IMG/VR virus record: IMGVR_UViG_3300028581_000097
Coordinates: 1 to 39,290 of that record
From: a virus
Reading direction: 5' to 3' (one strand)
Length of the DNA: 39,290 nt
The notes under the pieces were generated by a model. The model was not told where the DNA came from and made no database searches. It saw only the letters and a list, made by a program, of their open reading frames with translations. The translations under genes were made by a program, and so were the position numbers. Positions 1-6,923 of this stretch are shown here, in pieces (position 1 is the first letter of the stretch; each line of letters starts with the position of its first letter).

Positions 1-162
1 GTGGGTTCTGGTGGTACATACCCAACCACCATCACAAAAGAAAACGACTTCCTGCTTGCAAACGGAACAACCTGGACGGCTCTGGCTGGTTCAGAAATAA
101 CATTCCAGGCTTTCAAATCGGATACTGATGCCTGGAAATTCCTCGAACTCTCACGGAAATAA
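1..162 (+). CDS. C-terminal end of an unidentified, probably structural, phage protein (partial)
   Basis: Reading frame 1 is open from the first base to a TAA at 160-162, giving the last 53 residues of a protein whose start lies outside the window. The fragment is rich in Gly, Thr and aromatic residues and ends WKFLELSRK. That composition is usual for beta-rich tail or fibre proteins, but no family can be named from it. An intrinsic terminator follows 24 bp later, so this is the last gene of an upstream operon. Confidence 0.6.
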   Translation: MGSGGTYPTTITKENDFLLANGTTWTALAGSEITFQAFKSDTDAWKFLELSRK

Positions 163-186
163 CCCGACATAGAGATTCTTTCATCG

Positions 187-215
187 AAGCCCTGCCTTGT
201 GCGGGGCTTTTTTTT
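187..215 (+). terminator. Intrinsic terminator
   Basis: A 9-bp stem (AAGCCCTGC with GCGGGGCTT, one G-T pair) around a 5-nt loop is followed by eight T residues. It ends the operon whose last gene stops at 162. Confidence 0.85.
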
Positions 216-232
216 CGCATTAAATCACTAAA

Positions 233-418
233 GAGTACTATGTCCGCTTCGCTTTGTTTATCCCGGCTTCGCCTTTGTTTTTCATCAATGAAGCACCAGA
301 GAGTACTATGCCCGCTTCGCTTTGTTTATCCCGGCTTCGCCTTTGTTTTTCATCAATGAAGCACCAGAGAGTACTATGCCCGCTTCGCTTTGTTTATCCC
401 GGCTTCGCCTTTGTTTTA
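233..418 (+). repeat. 68-bp tandem repeat, about 2.7 copies
   Basis: Copies begin at GAGTACTATG at 233, 301 and 369, so the period is exactly 68 bp. The third copy stops early, near 418. Copies differ by very few bases (TGTCCGC in the first, TGCCCGC in the others). Each unit also holds two related halves around GCTTCGCTTTG and GCTTCGCCTTTG. No gene is supported across it, and there are no unique spacers of the CRISPR kind. It lies between a terminator and the packaging operon. Confidence 0.85.
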
Positions 419-467
419 AATATTTTATGTCCTTTCGGACATTGCATTGTCATTGCATCTTTGATGC

Positions 468-1415
468 ATGAAAGAAAAAATACCAGAAAAAACAAAGCAT
501 ACTCCTTTAGTCAGGAAATTTCCAAAATACGGGAGAAACGAACCTTGCCCTTGTGGCAGTGGCAAAAAGTTTAAACATTGCTGTGAGCTTGCCTACAAGC
601 TCAATCTGGCTAAGAAAATCACACAAATCAGACAAAATCACATGAAAGAACAAATTATTACTTATCTGCGCACCGATCGTAGTTTTGAATCAGGCGCCAG
701 GCTTTATCACAAACTTGGGCATAACCTTGCCCTTATCAGAAAATTCAACATTCAGGGAGAAAGCAAATCCAATCTTGAGATGCTTCACTACCAGTTATGG
801 AAGCTCACAGGATTGCCTGAAAAAGAATTTAATGATATCATGATGCAACCGGTTTCAAAACCAAAACAACCGGAAAACATCCTAAAGCAAATTATTGAAG
901 CTGCTGAAGCTGCTCCATCAACAATTTCAGTTACCGAAGCTGTAAAATTTAAGCTCCGGGAAGAGTTTCCATTCCTGGCTGATAAATCCTGTCCGGATGC
1001 TTTTAAAATCCTGGTTGCCGACATGATGACGGCTCATGACAATTACATACAGGCTCACGAAGAACTGTTCAATATAACCAACGAACAGGAAGCCTTTGAT
1101 GCTGCTGATACACTCATCAACAATTACCTGGATAACCAGGCAATCTGGAAAGAGCTTAATCATTATAAAACTACCGGAGCCATCCTGGGCAAGCATCCTT
1201 ACTTCCAGGATCAGAACCGCCAGAAGGAGCTGACTGCTAAAAGTGTTCCAGACCTGATGATCATGCTTCGAAATATCGAACATTCGATCTGGCGGGTTAC
1301 AAAGAAAATGAAAGACGATCCCAAACCGGAACTTGTTGCCAAGCGAGAAAAAACAATCCGGGATTATGAACGTGACAAGAAGATCATCAAATCGTTGCTG
1401 AATCTTAATGAATAA
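468..1415 (+). CDS. SEC-C motif protein, first gene of the packaging operon
   Basis: This 315-residue protein has a SEC-C zinc-binding motif at residues about 22-43 (NEPCPCGSGKKFKHCC). This is the metal-binding module known from the C-terminus of SecA and from many stand-alone proteins. Here it sits at the N-terminus, so this is not SecA. The rest is mostly helical, charged and of unknown fold, with a long Lys/Glu-rich C-terminal helix. The ATG at 468 is the first start that keeps the motif, and AT-rich DNA precedes it. The next gene overlaps its stop by 8 bp, so the two are probably translationally coupled. Its place before the terminase genes suggests a packaging or DNA-binding accessory role, which is inference. 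Confidence 0.8.
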   Translation: MKEKIPEKTKHTPLVRKFPKYGRNEPCPCGSGKKFKHCCELAYKLNLAKKITQIRQNHMKEQIITYLRTDRSFESGARLYHKLGHNLALIRKFNIQGESKSNLEMLHYQLWKLTGLPEKEFNDIMMQPVSKPKQPENILKQIIEAAEAAPSTISVTEAVKFKLREEFPFLADKSCPDAFKILVADMMTAHDNYIQAHEELFNITNEQEAFDAADTLINNYLDNQAIWKELNHYKTTGAILGKHPYFQDQNRQKELTAKSVPDLMIMLRNIEHSIWRVTKKMKDDPKPELVAKREKTIRDYERDKKIIKSLLNLNE

Positions 1416-2013
1416 ATTCTTTTCGATAAAAGATATTACCACAGAGGCTGATCCGGTTCAGGAAGATAAAAACGCCATTCAGCCGCTCAGGTTTACCGGC
1501 CTTCATGATATGAAGGTCGGTAACCTTTCTGAATTGATAAAACGCTATCCTGATGACCAGGAAGCTTTTTTTATATGGACAGTGAACAGCTTTAATGCAT
1601 TCACCTTTATTCCTTATCTTATCAAAAATTCAGGAACGATCAAAGAACTGATCATTTCAACCTATTCCATCAACATCAAAATCATTGATGCTTTATCCGG
1701 GTATCTTCATAAAGGACTGGTTGAATCGGTTTACATATTAATCAGTGATTCAGCTAAATTCCGAATTCCAACGGTGATTGATCACCTTGAACAGTTTGCC
1801 TCAAACAACCAGGATAATGTTACTGTTCGCTATGCCTGGAACCATTCGAAGGTGACGCTGATCAGGACGGGTGAACATTATTTTGTTATCGAAGGATCCG
1901 GCAACTTTTCTGAGAACTCGAGGCATGAACAATACATTTTCCTAAACGCTCAGGAGATATTCAATTTTCGCAAAAAATGGATAACTGATGAAATTCACGG
2001 ACGAACAACTTAA
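1408..2013 (+). CDS. Phospholipase D-like (HKD-type) protein
   Basis: A 201-residue protein. The C-terminal part carries a PLD-like signature: HSK near residue 150, followed by GSGNFSENSRHEQY. This corresponds to the HxK...GSxN pattern of the PLD/nuclease superfamily. The usual Asp four residues after the Lys is not present (HSKVTLIR), and only one HKD half is seen, so activity would need a dimer or may be lost. The N-terminal half is alpha/beta. It overlaps the SEC-C gene by 8 bp and the next gene by 26 bp, placing it firmly in the packaging operon. Single-HKD proteins of this kind can be nucleases, and a role in DNA processing is a guess. Confidence 0.65.
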   Translation: MNKFFSIKDITTEADPVQEDKNAIQPLRFTGLHDMKVGNLSELIKRYPDDQEAFFIWTVNSFNAFTFIPYLIKNSGTIKELIISTYSINIKIIDALSGYLHKGLVESVYILISDSAKFRIPTVIDHLEQFASNNQDNVTVRYAWNHSKVTLIRTGEHYFVIEGSGNFSENSRHEQYIFLNAQEIFNFRKKWITDEIHGRTT

Positions 2014-2290
2014 CGAAATTGAGCAGCTTGCTGGGCTAAATTACAGTGTGAATCAGGTTGCTATGTACCTCAATGTCGAGATACAATTAATCAAAGATGA
2101 ATATCAGAATAAAGATTCTGAATTCAGATATCATTATGAGCGTGGGCAGCTTGTTTCACAGTATGAAATTGATAAAACAACTTTAGATTCCGCCAAAAAA
2201 GGCAACATCACTGCACAACAGCGATATGATAAAAAAGTCAAAGAAAACAGACTCCGTCAGGCTAAAGAGCGGATTTTCGGAAGAGATTGA
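1988..2290 (+). CDS. Small HTH protein, candidate terminase small subunit
   Basis: A 100-residue protein. The N-terminal 35 residues fit a helix-turn-helix (EIEQLAGLNYSVNQVAMYLNV), and the C-terminal half is a basic helix ending KENRLRQAKERIFGRD. Size, DNA-binding N-terminus and position two genes before the large terminase match small terminase subunits, which recognise the packaging site on phage DNA. No family-specific residue proves it. It overlaps the preceding gene by 26 bp and the next reading frame by 65 bp. Confidence 0.55.
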   Translation: MKFTDEQLNEIEQLAGLNYSVNQVAMYLNVEIQLIKDEYQNKDSEFRYHYERGQLVSQYEIDKTTLDSAKKGNITAQQRYDKKVKENRLRQAKERIFGRD

Positions 2291-2903
2291 GCATGTTGAC
2301 ATTAATGTACTTCAACATTACATTAAAACAGGCAAAACAAAGGCGATGCCCGCCAACATGGTCAGGTACCTCGAGATTATCGAGATCATCCGGGCTATGT
2401 ATTCAAAATACGAAACAAAGAGTTTTATCATCAATACCCTGATGACGCCGGTGTATGGTTTCTGTCGGCGTGATTCCAACCGCCTTTATTATGATTCCCT
2501 TAATTTCTTTTTCGCCGACAACGATGTAAAACAAAAGGCCTGGCAGAATATCTACGCCGAGCACATCGAAAACCTAGCTTATTATGCGCTCGAGCGTGAT
2601 GAGCTTGACATTGCCAGGCGTTGCTTTATGGATGCCGCAACTATGAGGGGCGTTGGTAAAGACGAAAAGAATGAAATACCTGCAGAGATGCTTAACCGCC
2701 CGGTTATCATTTATACCATCGACCCCGAAAAGGTTGGAATCCCTCAGGCTTCCAGGCGTGAGCTTGCCCAGTTTATTGATAACCTTCCTGAGATTTCTGA
2801 ACGTGAACGTGTTCGTGTAAAGCGGGATGCCGGCATTATCGAAACCACTTTATTCGAAGATATCATCACCAACGATAGCAAACCCGATGATGCTAAAGAT
2901 TGA
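2226..2903 (+). CDS. Unknown protein between small and large terminase candidates
   Basis: A 225-residue protein of unknown family, mostly helical and charged. The middle (about residues 55-150) has several Tyr-, Phe- and Asn-rich helices, and a Pro-rich stretch with VIIYTIDPEKVG follows. The ATG at 2226 gives a 65-bp overlap with the upstream gene. A later start at the Met near residue 40 would remove it, so the true N-terminus is uncertain. The stop overlaps the start of the large terminase. It could be a second packaging subunit: some phages of this host group seem to place an extra protein here, which is inference. Confidence 0.7.
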   Translation: MIKKSKKTDSVRLKSGFSEEIEHVDINVLQHYIKTGKTKAMPANMVRYLEIIEIIRAMYSKYETKSFIINTLMTPVYGFCRRDSNRLYYDSLNFFFADNDVKQKAWQNIYAEHIENLAYYALERDELDIARRCFMDAATMRGVGKDEKNEIPAEMLNRPVIIYTIDPEKVGIPQASRRELAQFIDNLPEISERERVRVKRDAGIIETTLFEDIITNDSKPDDAKD

Positions 2904-4590
2904 TGAAGTAAACGCCGAGATCCGTTATGCCAACCTGGTAAAAATGACCATCGACCTGGTTAAACCCAAAAACCTGGTCTTTATCGGCGGGCGTGGTACC
3001 GCAAAATCAACTGATATTATTGCCGAACGTTCGATTGATATCTGCTATGATATGCCCAGGGCACCTTTTGCCTTTGTGGCAGACACCTATGTTAACCTGA
3101 TGTCGAATATTGTTCCAGCGATACTGCTTGGTTGGGAGCGTAAAAAGTGGTTCGAATTTGACCCATCAACAGGCTTCGGGCATTACGTTGTTGACAAGCA
3201 ACCACCGGATAGCTGGCCTAAACCTTACATCAAAACCTTTGATTACAAACACACCATTTCGACGCATCTGGGTAATAAATTCTTCCTGATTTCGCTCGAC
3301 AGAGCATCCATCAGCGCGGGTATCTCGGTAGTTCATCATTTTATTGATGAATGCAAGTTTGCCCGGGAAGATCGTGTGAGCAGGTTGTTCCCGACTTTGC
3401 GTGGTGATGCGCTGCTGTATGGGAATTCCAACTATTTCATGGGCCAGACTTTTTGCACCGACATGCCCAACCCAAATATGGGTGAGTATGATTGGATATT
3501 CAGGCTAGAAAAGAACATGAACAAAGAGCAGATTGTTAAAATTATTCAAACTTCACTTTTAGTAAATGAATTGAATATTACGCTGTACAATGCACAACAG
3601 TCGAATAATGAAAAGCTGATCAAAGCCACAAATTTTCAATTACAGAGATGGACCGCAAGGCTCAAGAAGATCCGGCAGGGATCGACATTCTTTTATATCG
3701 TAAGCTCCTTCGCCAATGCTGATATCCTTACCCTTAATTATTTCAAGAACCTTTTTGAATCGCTTGATTTTGAAGAATTCAAATCTTCAGTGCTTTCCAT
3801 AAAAGCAAGCCTCGAAAAAAATGCCCGGTTTTATGGCAATCTCAAAGCCACTCACTTTTATGATGATTCTTATGATTATGCCTACTATGATCAGTTTAGC
3901 CTACTCGACAACATCAAGCAAAATAGCCTTGGACTTAAATATGTCAGGCATGATCAGTTACTCGAAGCGGGATTTGATGCAGGCAACATGATGTCTTTGG
4001 TGATAGGGCAGGAGCAAGGCTCAACTTATAGAGTGCTCAAGAACATGTACATCCTTTCGCCAGAATGGATCCGTGAGCTTGCTAACAAGTTTCTCGAGTT
4101 CTTTGCTAAACATAAGCGCAAGACCTTACATCTTTACTATGATCGTTCAGCAAATCAGTACAGCAAAGCAAAGCAGGACTTTGCTTCAAAGTTCAAGCAG
4201 AACATTGAGAAAGATAATGATGGCAAAGCAACCGGTTGGAATGTTGTACTGATGAGCGTAGGACAGTCCAACATAACACACTCAGAAGAGTTCGATCTGA
4301 TGAATGAGTTGATGGGTGGAAATAATAGGCATCTTCCAAATTTACAGATAGATTATCACGAATGTCGTGAGCTTAAGAGTAGCCTTGAGAATGCTCCATT
4401 AATAAAGGATGGCCGAGGCAACATTAAGAAAGATAAAAGCTCAGAAAAACTGGCAGCACAGCGCCTGCCTATGGAATCAACCAACTTCTCTGATGCATTC
4501 AAGTATCTCTTATGTCGTAAGAAATACCTGAAGGTAGTGAAGCACAGACATCTTACCACTACGCTTGGTGATGCTAAGATCAGAGGTTGA
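2887..4590 (+). CDS. terL: Terminase large subunit (packaging ATPase-nuclease)
   Basis: A 567-residue motor that drives DNA into the procapsid and cuts it. The Walker A motif GGRGTAKST is at about residues 34-42. A Walker B-like HHFIDEC, with the acidic pair DE, lies near residue 155. The C-terminal nuclease half shows the spaced acidic residues expected of the RNase H-like fold: GFDAGN, then LYYDRS, then FSDAFKYL near the end. The paired ATG codons at 2887 and 2890 are preferred over an upstream in-frame ATG at 2827 because they reduce the overlap with the previous gene to about 17 bp and keep Walker A at the usual depth. No gene follows for about 650 bp, where the RNA-cassette region begins. 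Confidence 0.93.
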   Translation: MMLKIDEVNAEIRYANLVKMTIDLVKPKNLVFIGGRGTAKSTDIIAERSIDICYDMPRAPFAFVADTYVNLMSNIVPAILLGWERKKWFEFDPSTGFGHYVVDKQPPDSWPKPYIKTFDYKHTISTHLGNKFFLISLDRASISAGISVVHHFIDECKFAREDRVSRLFPTLRGDALLYGNSNYFMGQTFCTDMPNPNMGEYDWIFRLEKNMNKEQIVKIIQTSLLVNELNITLYNAQQSNNEKLIKATNFQLQRWTARLKKIRQGSTFFYIVSSFANADILTLNYFKNLFESLDFEEFKSSVLSIKASLEKNARFYGNLKATHFYDDSYDYAYYDQFSLLDNIKQNSLGLKYVRHDQLLEAGFDAGNMMSLVIGQEQGSTYRVLKNMYILSPEWIRELANKFLEFFAKHKRKTLHLYYDRSANQYSKAKQDFASKFKQNIEKDNDGKATGWNVVLMSVGQSNITHSEEFDLMNELMGGNNRHLPNLQIDYHECRELKSSLENAPLIKDGRGNIKKDKSSEKLAAQRLPMESTNFSDAFKYLLCRKKYLKVVKHRHLTTTLGDAKIRG

Positions 4591-5002
4591 TCTACTGGTT
4601 ACCTATTACATTATTTATGGTTTAGCTTAACAGTGGTTGCACTTCTGCACCACTGGTGGGGCTGTCTGTCACATTTCGCCTTTTTGGCCTCTCTGTCATG
4701 ACCACATAGGGACAGGGCGGGTCGTCAATAACTAACGTAAACGCCAACTTTTGAAAAGTTGGCGTTGGTTTAAATCCTGAAAGTTTGAGATTTACTCCCA
4801 TAATGTGTATTTTTTTAATGCTGTTTTTACAGATTCGCGCCGCTTTTTTCTTTTTGGAAAGAAAAAAGCTTGGCAAAAAAGAAAACTTCGCGCAATGGCT
4901 GAGAATTAATTGATGCGCGCCACTTTTTTTCTTTTGATGTAGCGACAAAAGAAAAAACCTGGACTAAAAAAGAAAACCCACCCTGCGTTTACTCAATTTG
5001 AT
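4591..5002 (+). other. Intergenic region with an inverted repeat, no gene seen
   Basis: No supported gene lies here. A perfect 10-bp inverted repeat with a 5-nt loop occurs at 4741-4765 (ACGCCAACTT / AAGTTGGCGT). It has no T-tract on the + strand, so it is a weak terminator at best. The right half holds the paired pyrimidine/purine element described separately. The box ACTCAATTT just before 5003 matches the ACTTAAATT box found before the other RNA copies. Confidence 0.6.
4836..4977 (+). repeat. Two related copies of a CTTTTTTCTTTT...AAAAGAAAA element
   Basis: Copy a (4836-4886) and copy b (4915-4977) share the order GCGC, CTTTTTT-CTTTT, AAAGAAAAAA, a short CTTGGCA- or CTGGACT-like core, then AAAAAGAAAAC. 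Each can fold as a long T-rich/A-rich hairpin. Similar pyrimidine-purine hairpins are, from general experience, common in intergenic DNA of Bacteroidota. The function is unknown. Confidence 0.55.
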
Positions 5003-5238
5003 GGCAAAGGTACAGCCAGCAAAATATCTATGTAAAGCCCGGACGGACAATGCATTTTTATTTTTAGCTGACATTGCCCGACCGCCCGTTGGGTTTTTTC
5101 AGATATTTCTTAACGCTGCGCTAAAATATCTGACCTAAAGGCTTGACTTAGAATTTTTCTTAGCTGTGGTTTCTGGCCATAAATTTTTTAACTCACCGGC
5201 GCGCCAGATGCCACAATAAGCCTCCGTGGGCAGGAGCA
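5003..5238 (+). ncRNA. Structured RNA element, copy 1
   Basis: First of four full copies of one RNA family. It starts GGCAAAGGTACAGCC and ends GCAGGAGCA, seven bases before the ATG at 5245. It keeps the helix ACAGC/GCTGT, the helix AAGCC/GGCTT, the first hairpin around a T-rich loop ending TTTTTAGCTGA, the CCCGTTGGG mini-hairpin, and a long second hairpin. In that hairpin TTTT/TAAA replaces the TGGC/GCCA of the other copies, a compensatory change. Its terminal hairpin is CTCC/GGAG in place of CCGC/GCGG, again keeping the pairing. Two mismatches occur in the first hairpin. Confidence 0.85.
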
Positions 5239-5244
5239 ATAATT

Positions 5245-5388
5245 ATGAAAAAATTTAAAGGTCTTTATGATGCTTTTGTTGAATTTCTTGATGGTCTTTA
5301 TTTTGAAGGCTACGCTGAACGGCTTAAAGACGAGGATCCTGAATTGTTTTATTTTGAATGGGAACAATATCAGGGGCTTTTTTCTTAA
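5245..5388 (+). CDS. Small acidic protein behind RNA copy 1
   Basis: A 47-residue protein, rich in Phe, Tyr, Asp and Glu (for example LYFEGYAERLKDEDPELFYF). It starts seven bases after the terminal hairpin of RNA copy 1 and is followed within 7 bp by a strong terminator, so it is a closed single-gene unit. No family is recognised. The strong codon logic (MKKF start, TAA stop) and the same placement as the other cassette genes support a real gene. It could be a small inhibitor or DNA-mimic protein, but that is only suggested by its acidity. Confidence 0.65.
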   Translation: MKKFKGLYDAFVEFLDGLYFEGYAERLKDEDPELFYFEWEQYQGLFS

Positions 5389-5394
5389 GATTTC

Positions 5395-5428
5395 GAGCCA
5401 CGTCGGGGGACGTGGCTCATTTTTTTTA
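5395..5428 (+). terminator. Intrinsic terminator closing cassette 1
   Basis: A perfect 10-bp stem (GAGCCACGTC / GACGTGGCTC) with a GGGG loop is followed by A and eight Ts. It lies 6 bp after the stop of the 47-residue gene. Confidence 0.9.
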
Positions 5429-5448
5429 TTCGTACGGCATATTTTTTA

Positions 5449-5484
5449 AAAATCCCGTGAACATCGGGTTCCCGGGATTTTTTT
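5449..5484 (+). terminator. Second terminator-like hairpin before RNA copy 2
   Basis: The hairpin AATCCCG-T-GAAC / GTTC-C-CGGGATT is followed by a T-tract. A near-identical hairpin (ATCCCGTGAAC / GTTCACGGGAT) lies at the same place before RNA copy 3, so it appears to belong to the repeated unit. It would insulate each cassette from the previous one. Confidence 0.7.
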
Positions 5485-5516
5485 AGGAGCCACCCGCACT
5501 ATTACTTAAATTTTAT

Positions 5517-5747
5517 GACAAAGGTACAGCCAGTAAAATATCGTAAGTAAAGCCCGATTGGACAATGTTTTTGATTTTTTAGCTGACATTGTCCATTCGC
5601 CCGTTGGGTGGCTTCAGAAATATTTTAACGCTGTGCTAAAATTTCTGACCGCCAGGCTTGACTTAGAATTTTTCTTAGCTGTGATTGGACGTCATAAATT
5701 TAATTAACCGGCGAGCCAGATGCCAAAATTAGTCCCAGGGCAGGGCA
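5517..5747 (+). ncRNA. Structured RNA element, copy 2
   Basis: The same architecture as the other copies, starting GACAAAGGTACAGCC and ending CAGGGCA, seven bases before the ATG at 5755. The first hairpin is GATTGGACAATG / CATTGTCCATTC, different in sequence from copies 3 and 5 but still paired apart from one site. The terminal hairpin shortens to CCC/GGG around the invariant AGGGCA loop. The segment TCTGGCC of the other copies is replaced here, so the predicted TCTGGC/GCCAGA helix is not supported in this copy. The box ACTTAAATT lies 12 bp upstream. Confidence 0.87.
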
Positions 5748-5754
5748 AACACAC

Positions 5755-5958
5755 ATGACAAAATCAGAATATCAGGATTACATCAGTGACATCATGGAAA
5801 TGTCGAACAACGGAGCTGACCTTGCTGCAAAGCATTTGGAAATTGTAGAGATTGTAAGAGTTAAACTGGATGATTGCTCACACAGAGAACATCACACGTT
5901 GAAAGACATCCGTGAAGCTCTTAATTCAGGCTTTTACGATAAAGCTTATTTTGAATAA
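5755..5958 (+). CDS. Small unknown protein behind RNA copy 2
   Basis: A 67-residue, acidic, mostly helical protein (HLEIVEIVRVKLDDC in the middle, two His-rich positions after it). No family is recognised. Its ATG lies seven bases after the terminal hairpin of RNA copy 2. A terminator starts within 3 bp of the stop, so it forms a single-gene unit. It shares no sequence with the other cassette proteins, which makes the RNA and not the protein the common factor. Confidence 0.7.
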   Translation: MTKSEYQDYISDIMEMSNNGADLAAKHLEIVEIVRVKLDDCSHREHHTLKDIREALNSGFYDKAYFE

Positions 5959-5960
5959 TA

Positions 5961-5985
5961 AAAAAGGGGCGAAAGCCCTTTTTTT
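5961..5985 (+). terminator. Intrinsic terminator closing cassette 2
   Basis: An eight-pair stem AAAGGGGC / GCCCTTTT with a GAAA tetraloop runs into a T-tract directly after the stop at 5958. Confidence 0.85.
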
Positions 5986-6009
5986 ATGGTCGTAACTGAC
6001 AAGGTAAAA

Positions 6010-6046
6010 ATCCCGTGAACATTGAGTTCACGGGATGTTTTTTTTG
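6010..6046 (+). terminator. Terminator-like hairpin before RNA copy 3
   Basis: A perfect 11-bp stem (ATCCCGTGAAC / GTTCACGGGAT, loop ATTGA) is followed by G and eight Ts. It is the counterpart of the hairpin at 5449-5484. Confidence 0.85.
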
Positions 6047-6083
6047 TGGCTCGCGTACTAACTCTACTGTTACTTAAATTTTC

Positions 6084-6307
6084 GGCAAAGGTACAGCCAG
6101 CCAAATATCTAAGTAAAGCCCGACCGGACAATGTTTTTAATTTTTTAGCTGACATTGTCCGGTCGCCCGTTGGGTGGCTTCAGAAATTTTTGAGGAAATT
6201 TCTGACCGCCAGGCTTGACTTAGAATTTGTCTTAGCTGTGGTTTCTGGCCATAAAATTTAACTAACCGGCGAGCCAGAGGCCAAAAATAGTCCGCAGGGC
6301 AGCGGCA
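6084..6307 (+). ncRNA. Structured RNA element, copy 3 (best-formed copy)
   Basis: Helices read by eye: ACAGC 6093-6097 with GCTGT 6235-6239; AAGCC 6116-6120 with GGCTT 6212-6216; hairpin 1 at 6121-6133 with 6153-6165 (13 perfect pairs); mini-hairpin CCC-GTT-GGG at 6166-6174; TGGC 6175-6178 with GCCA 6208-6211, continuing into 6180-6189 with 6196-6205; TCTGGC 6244-6249 with GCCAGA 6273-6278; terminal hairpin CCGC 6292-6295 with GCGG 6302-6305 around AGGGCA. The ATG of the SymE-like gene begins seven bases after GGCA. It resembles no riboswitch I know. Structured RNAs that end at an ORF start are known as HEARO/omega RNAs of IscB, but no IscB follows. Confidence 0.88.
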
Positions 6308-6314
6308 TCATTCT

Positions 6315-6515
6315 ATGTTAAAATCGCGCTCACTGAAAACTCAGTGTTATGTTATTCCCGGGAAACGAGGAAAACGGACTAAGTTTTTTCCTCAATTAAC
6401 CCTCAGGGGCCGCTGGCTCGAAGAGGCCGGTTTCCCACCTGATTACTTTGTTGAAGTTCATGTTCAGGATGGCAGACTGATCATTGAACCTGTTGGTGTT
6501 CCCTGTACCGCATGA
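6315..6515 (+). CDS. SymE-like protein (type I toxin family) behind RNA copy 3
   Basis: A 66-residue protein whose core reads LTLRGRWLEEAGF, followed by VEVHVQDGRLIIEP. This is the SymE signature (LxLxGxWLxxAGF then VxVxxxxGxLxIxP) of the AbrB-fold superfamily. SymE of enterobacteria is an SOS-induced RNA- or DNA-acting toxin controlled by the antisense RNA SymR. The N-terminal 20 residues are basic. Here the gene lies seven bases after a structured RNA leader and overlaps the next gene by ATGA. Whether it is toxic in this setting is unknown: many phage SymE-like proteins have no tested role. Confidence 0.85.
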   Translation: MLKSRSLKTQCYVIPGKRGKRTKFFPQLTLRGRWLEEAGFPPDYFVEVHVQDGRLIIEPVGVPCTA

Positions 6516-6706
6516 ACCGGCCTCCCTATCAAGGGGAACCCAGGCTGACAAAAACCCGCTATCCGATAATCTGCCACTGTGGTGCGCGGGTAAAGGCCGG
6601 AGATTTCATAATCCATTTTCCGATTTCACAAAATGCCAAGTGCTATAAGTGCGGCAAATGGGATTATGAATCGGTTTTCCGGAAAAAACTTTCACTTCCT
6701 ACTTAA
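6512..6706 (+). CDS. Small zinc-ribbon protein coupled to the SymE-like gene
   Basis: A 64-residue protein with two Cys pairs, CHC near residue 22 and CYKC near residue 47. These would form a zinc ribbon around the segment GARVKAGDFIIHF. It overlaps the SymE-like gene by 4 bp (ATGA), so the two are one transcriptional and translational unit, and it may be the partner of the SymE-like protein. No family name is assigned. The stop codon TAA lies inside a TACTTAATTTT box that resembles the box before the other RNA copies. Confidence 0.75.
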   Translation: MNRPPYQGEPRLTKTRYPIICHCGARVKAGDFIIHFPISQNAKCYKCGKWDYESVFRKKLSLPT

Positions 6707-6756
6707 TTTTTAAACCGGCGTGCCAGATGCCAACATAAGTCCGCAGGGCAGCGGCA
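6706..6756 (+). ncRNA. Structured RNA element, copy 4, reduced to its 3' end
   Basis: Only the 3' domain is present: ACCGGCG-TGCCAGATGCCA, then GTCCGC-AGGGCA-GCGGCA with the terminal hairpin intact, followed after seven bases by an ATG at 6764. It is fused directly to a TACTTAATTTT box like the one normally found upstream of the full element. This looks like an internal deletion of about 180 nt. The frame from 6764 gives only 13 residues and runs into a terminator, so no cargo gene remains. Confidence 0.75.
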
Positions 6757-6777
6757 TTTTATTATGTTTCAAGAATC

Positions 6778-6802
6778 AGGGGCCTCCGGGCCTCTTTTTT
6801 TA
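6778..6802 (+). terminator. Intrinsic terminator after RNA copy 4
   Basis: Seven paired bases (AGGGGCC / GGCCTCT, one G-T) with a TCCG loop run into a T-tract. It closes the cassette of the deleted RNA copy and the SymE-like operon before it. Confidence 0.8.
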
Positions 6803-6804
6803 TA

Positions 6805-6909
6805 ATTAGTTATAAAGCTAATATTTAACATCGTTTAACAAAATAAAGCTTGCATATATTAGTTTTATGACTAATTTTACAATGTATTTAAAACGAATAA
6901 TTAACTAAT
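6805..6909 (+). promoter_or_regulatory. Promoter with repeated ATTAGT/ACTAAT operator-like sites
   Basis: A Bacteroidota-type promoter is suggested by TTG at 6850-6852, a 19-bp spacer and TAATTTTA at 6872-6879 (consensus TAnnTTTG). The inverted repeat ATTAGT-tttatg-ACTAAT (6858-6875) lies across it. A second inverted repeat, ATTAG(T)...CTAAT, lies at 6805-6822, and a half site ACTAAT at 6904-6909. Such a set of sites is typical for repressor control. The HTH-ended protein encoded at 7264 is the nearest candidate regulator. No RNA copy precedes this gene pair, unlike its neighbours. Confidence 0.5.
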
Positions 6910-6923
6910 AAAAATTACGAATT

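Noticed and set aside
233-418. Possible CRISPR array
   Set aside because: The units abut with a 68-bp period and have no unique spacers; there are no cas genes.
254-574. A plus-strand frame across the 68-bp repeat
   Set aside because: It translates the tandem repeat and then overlaps the SEC-C gene in another frame; no independent support.
6764-6805. Short ORF of 13 codons after RNA copy 4
   Set aside because: It consists largely of the terminator hairpin and T-tract; there is no sign of a protein. The ATG is noted only for its spacing.
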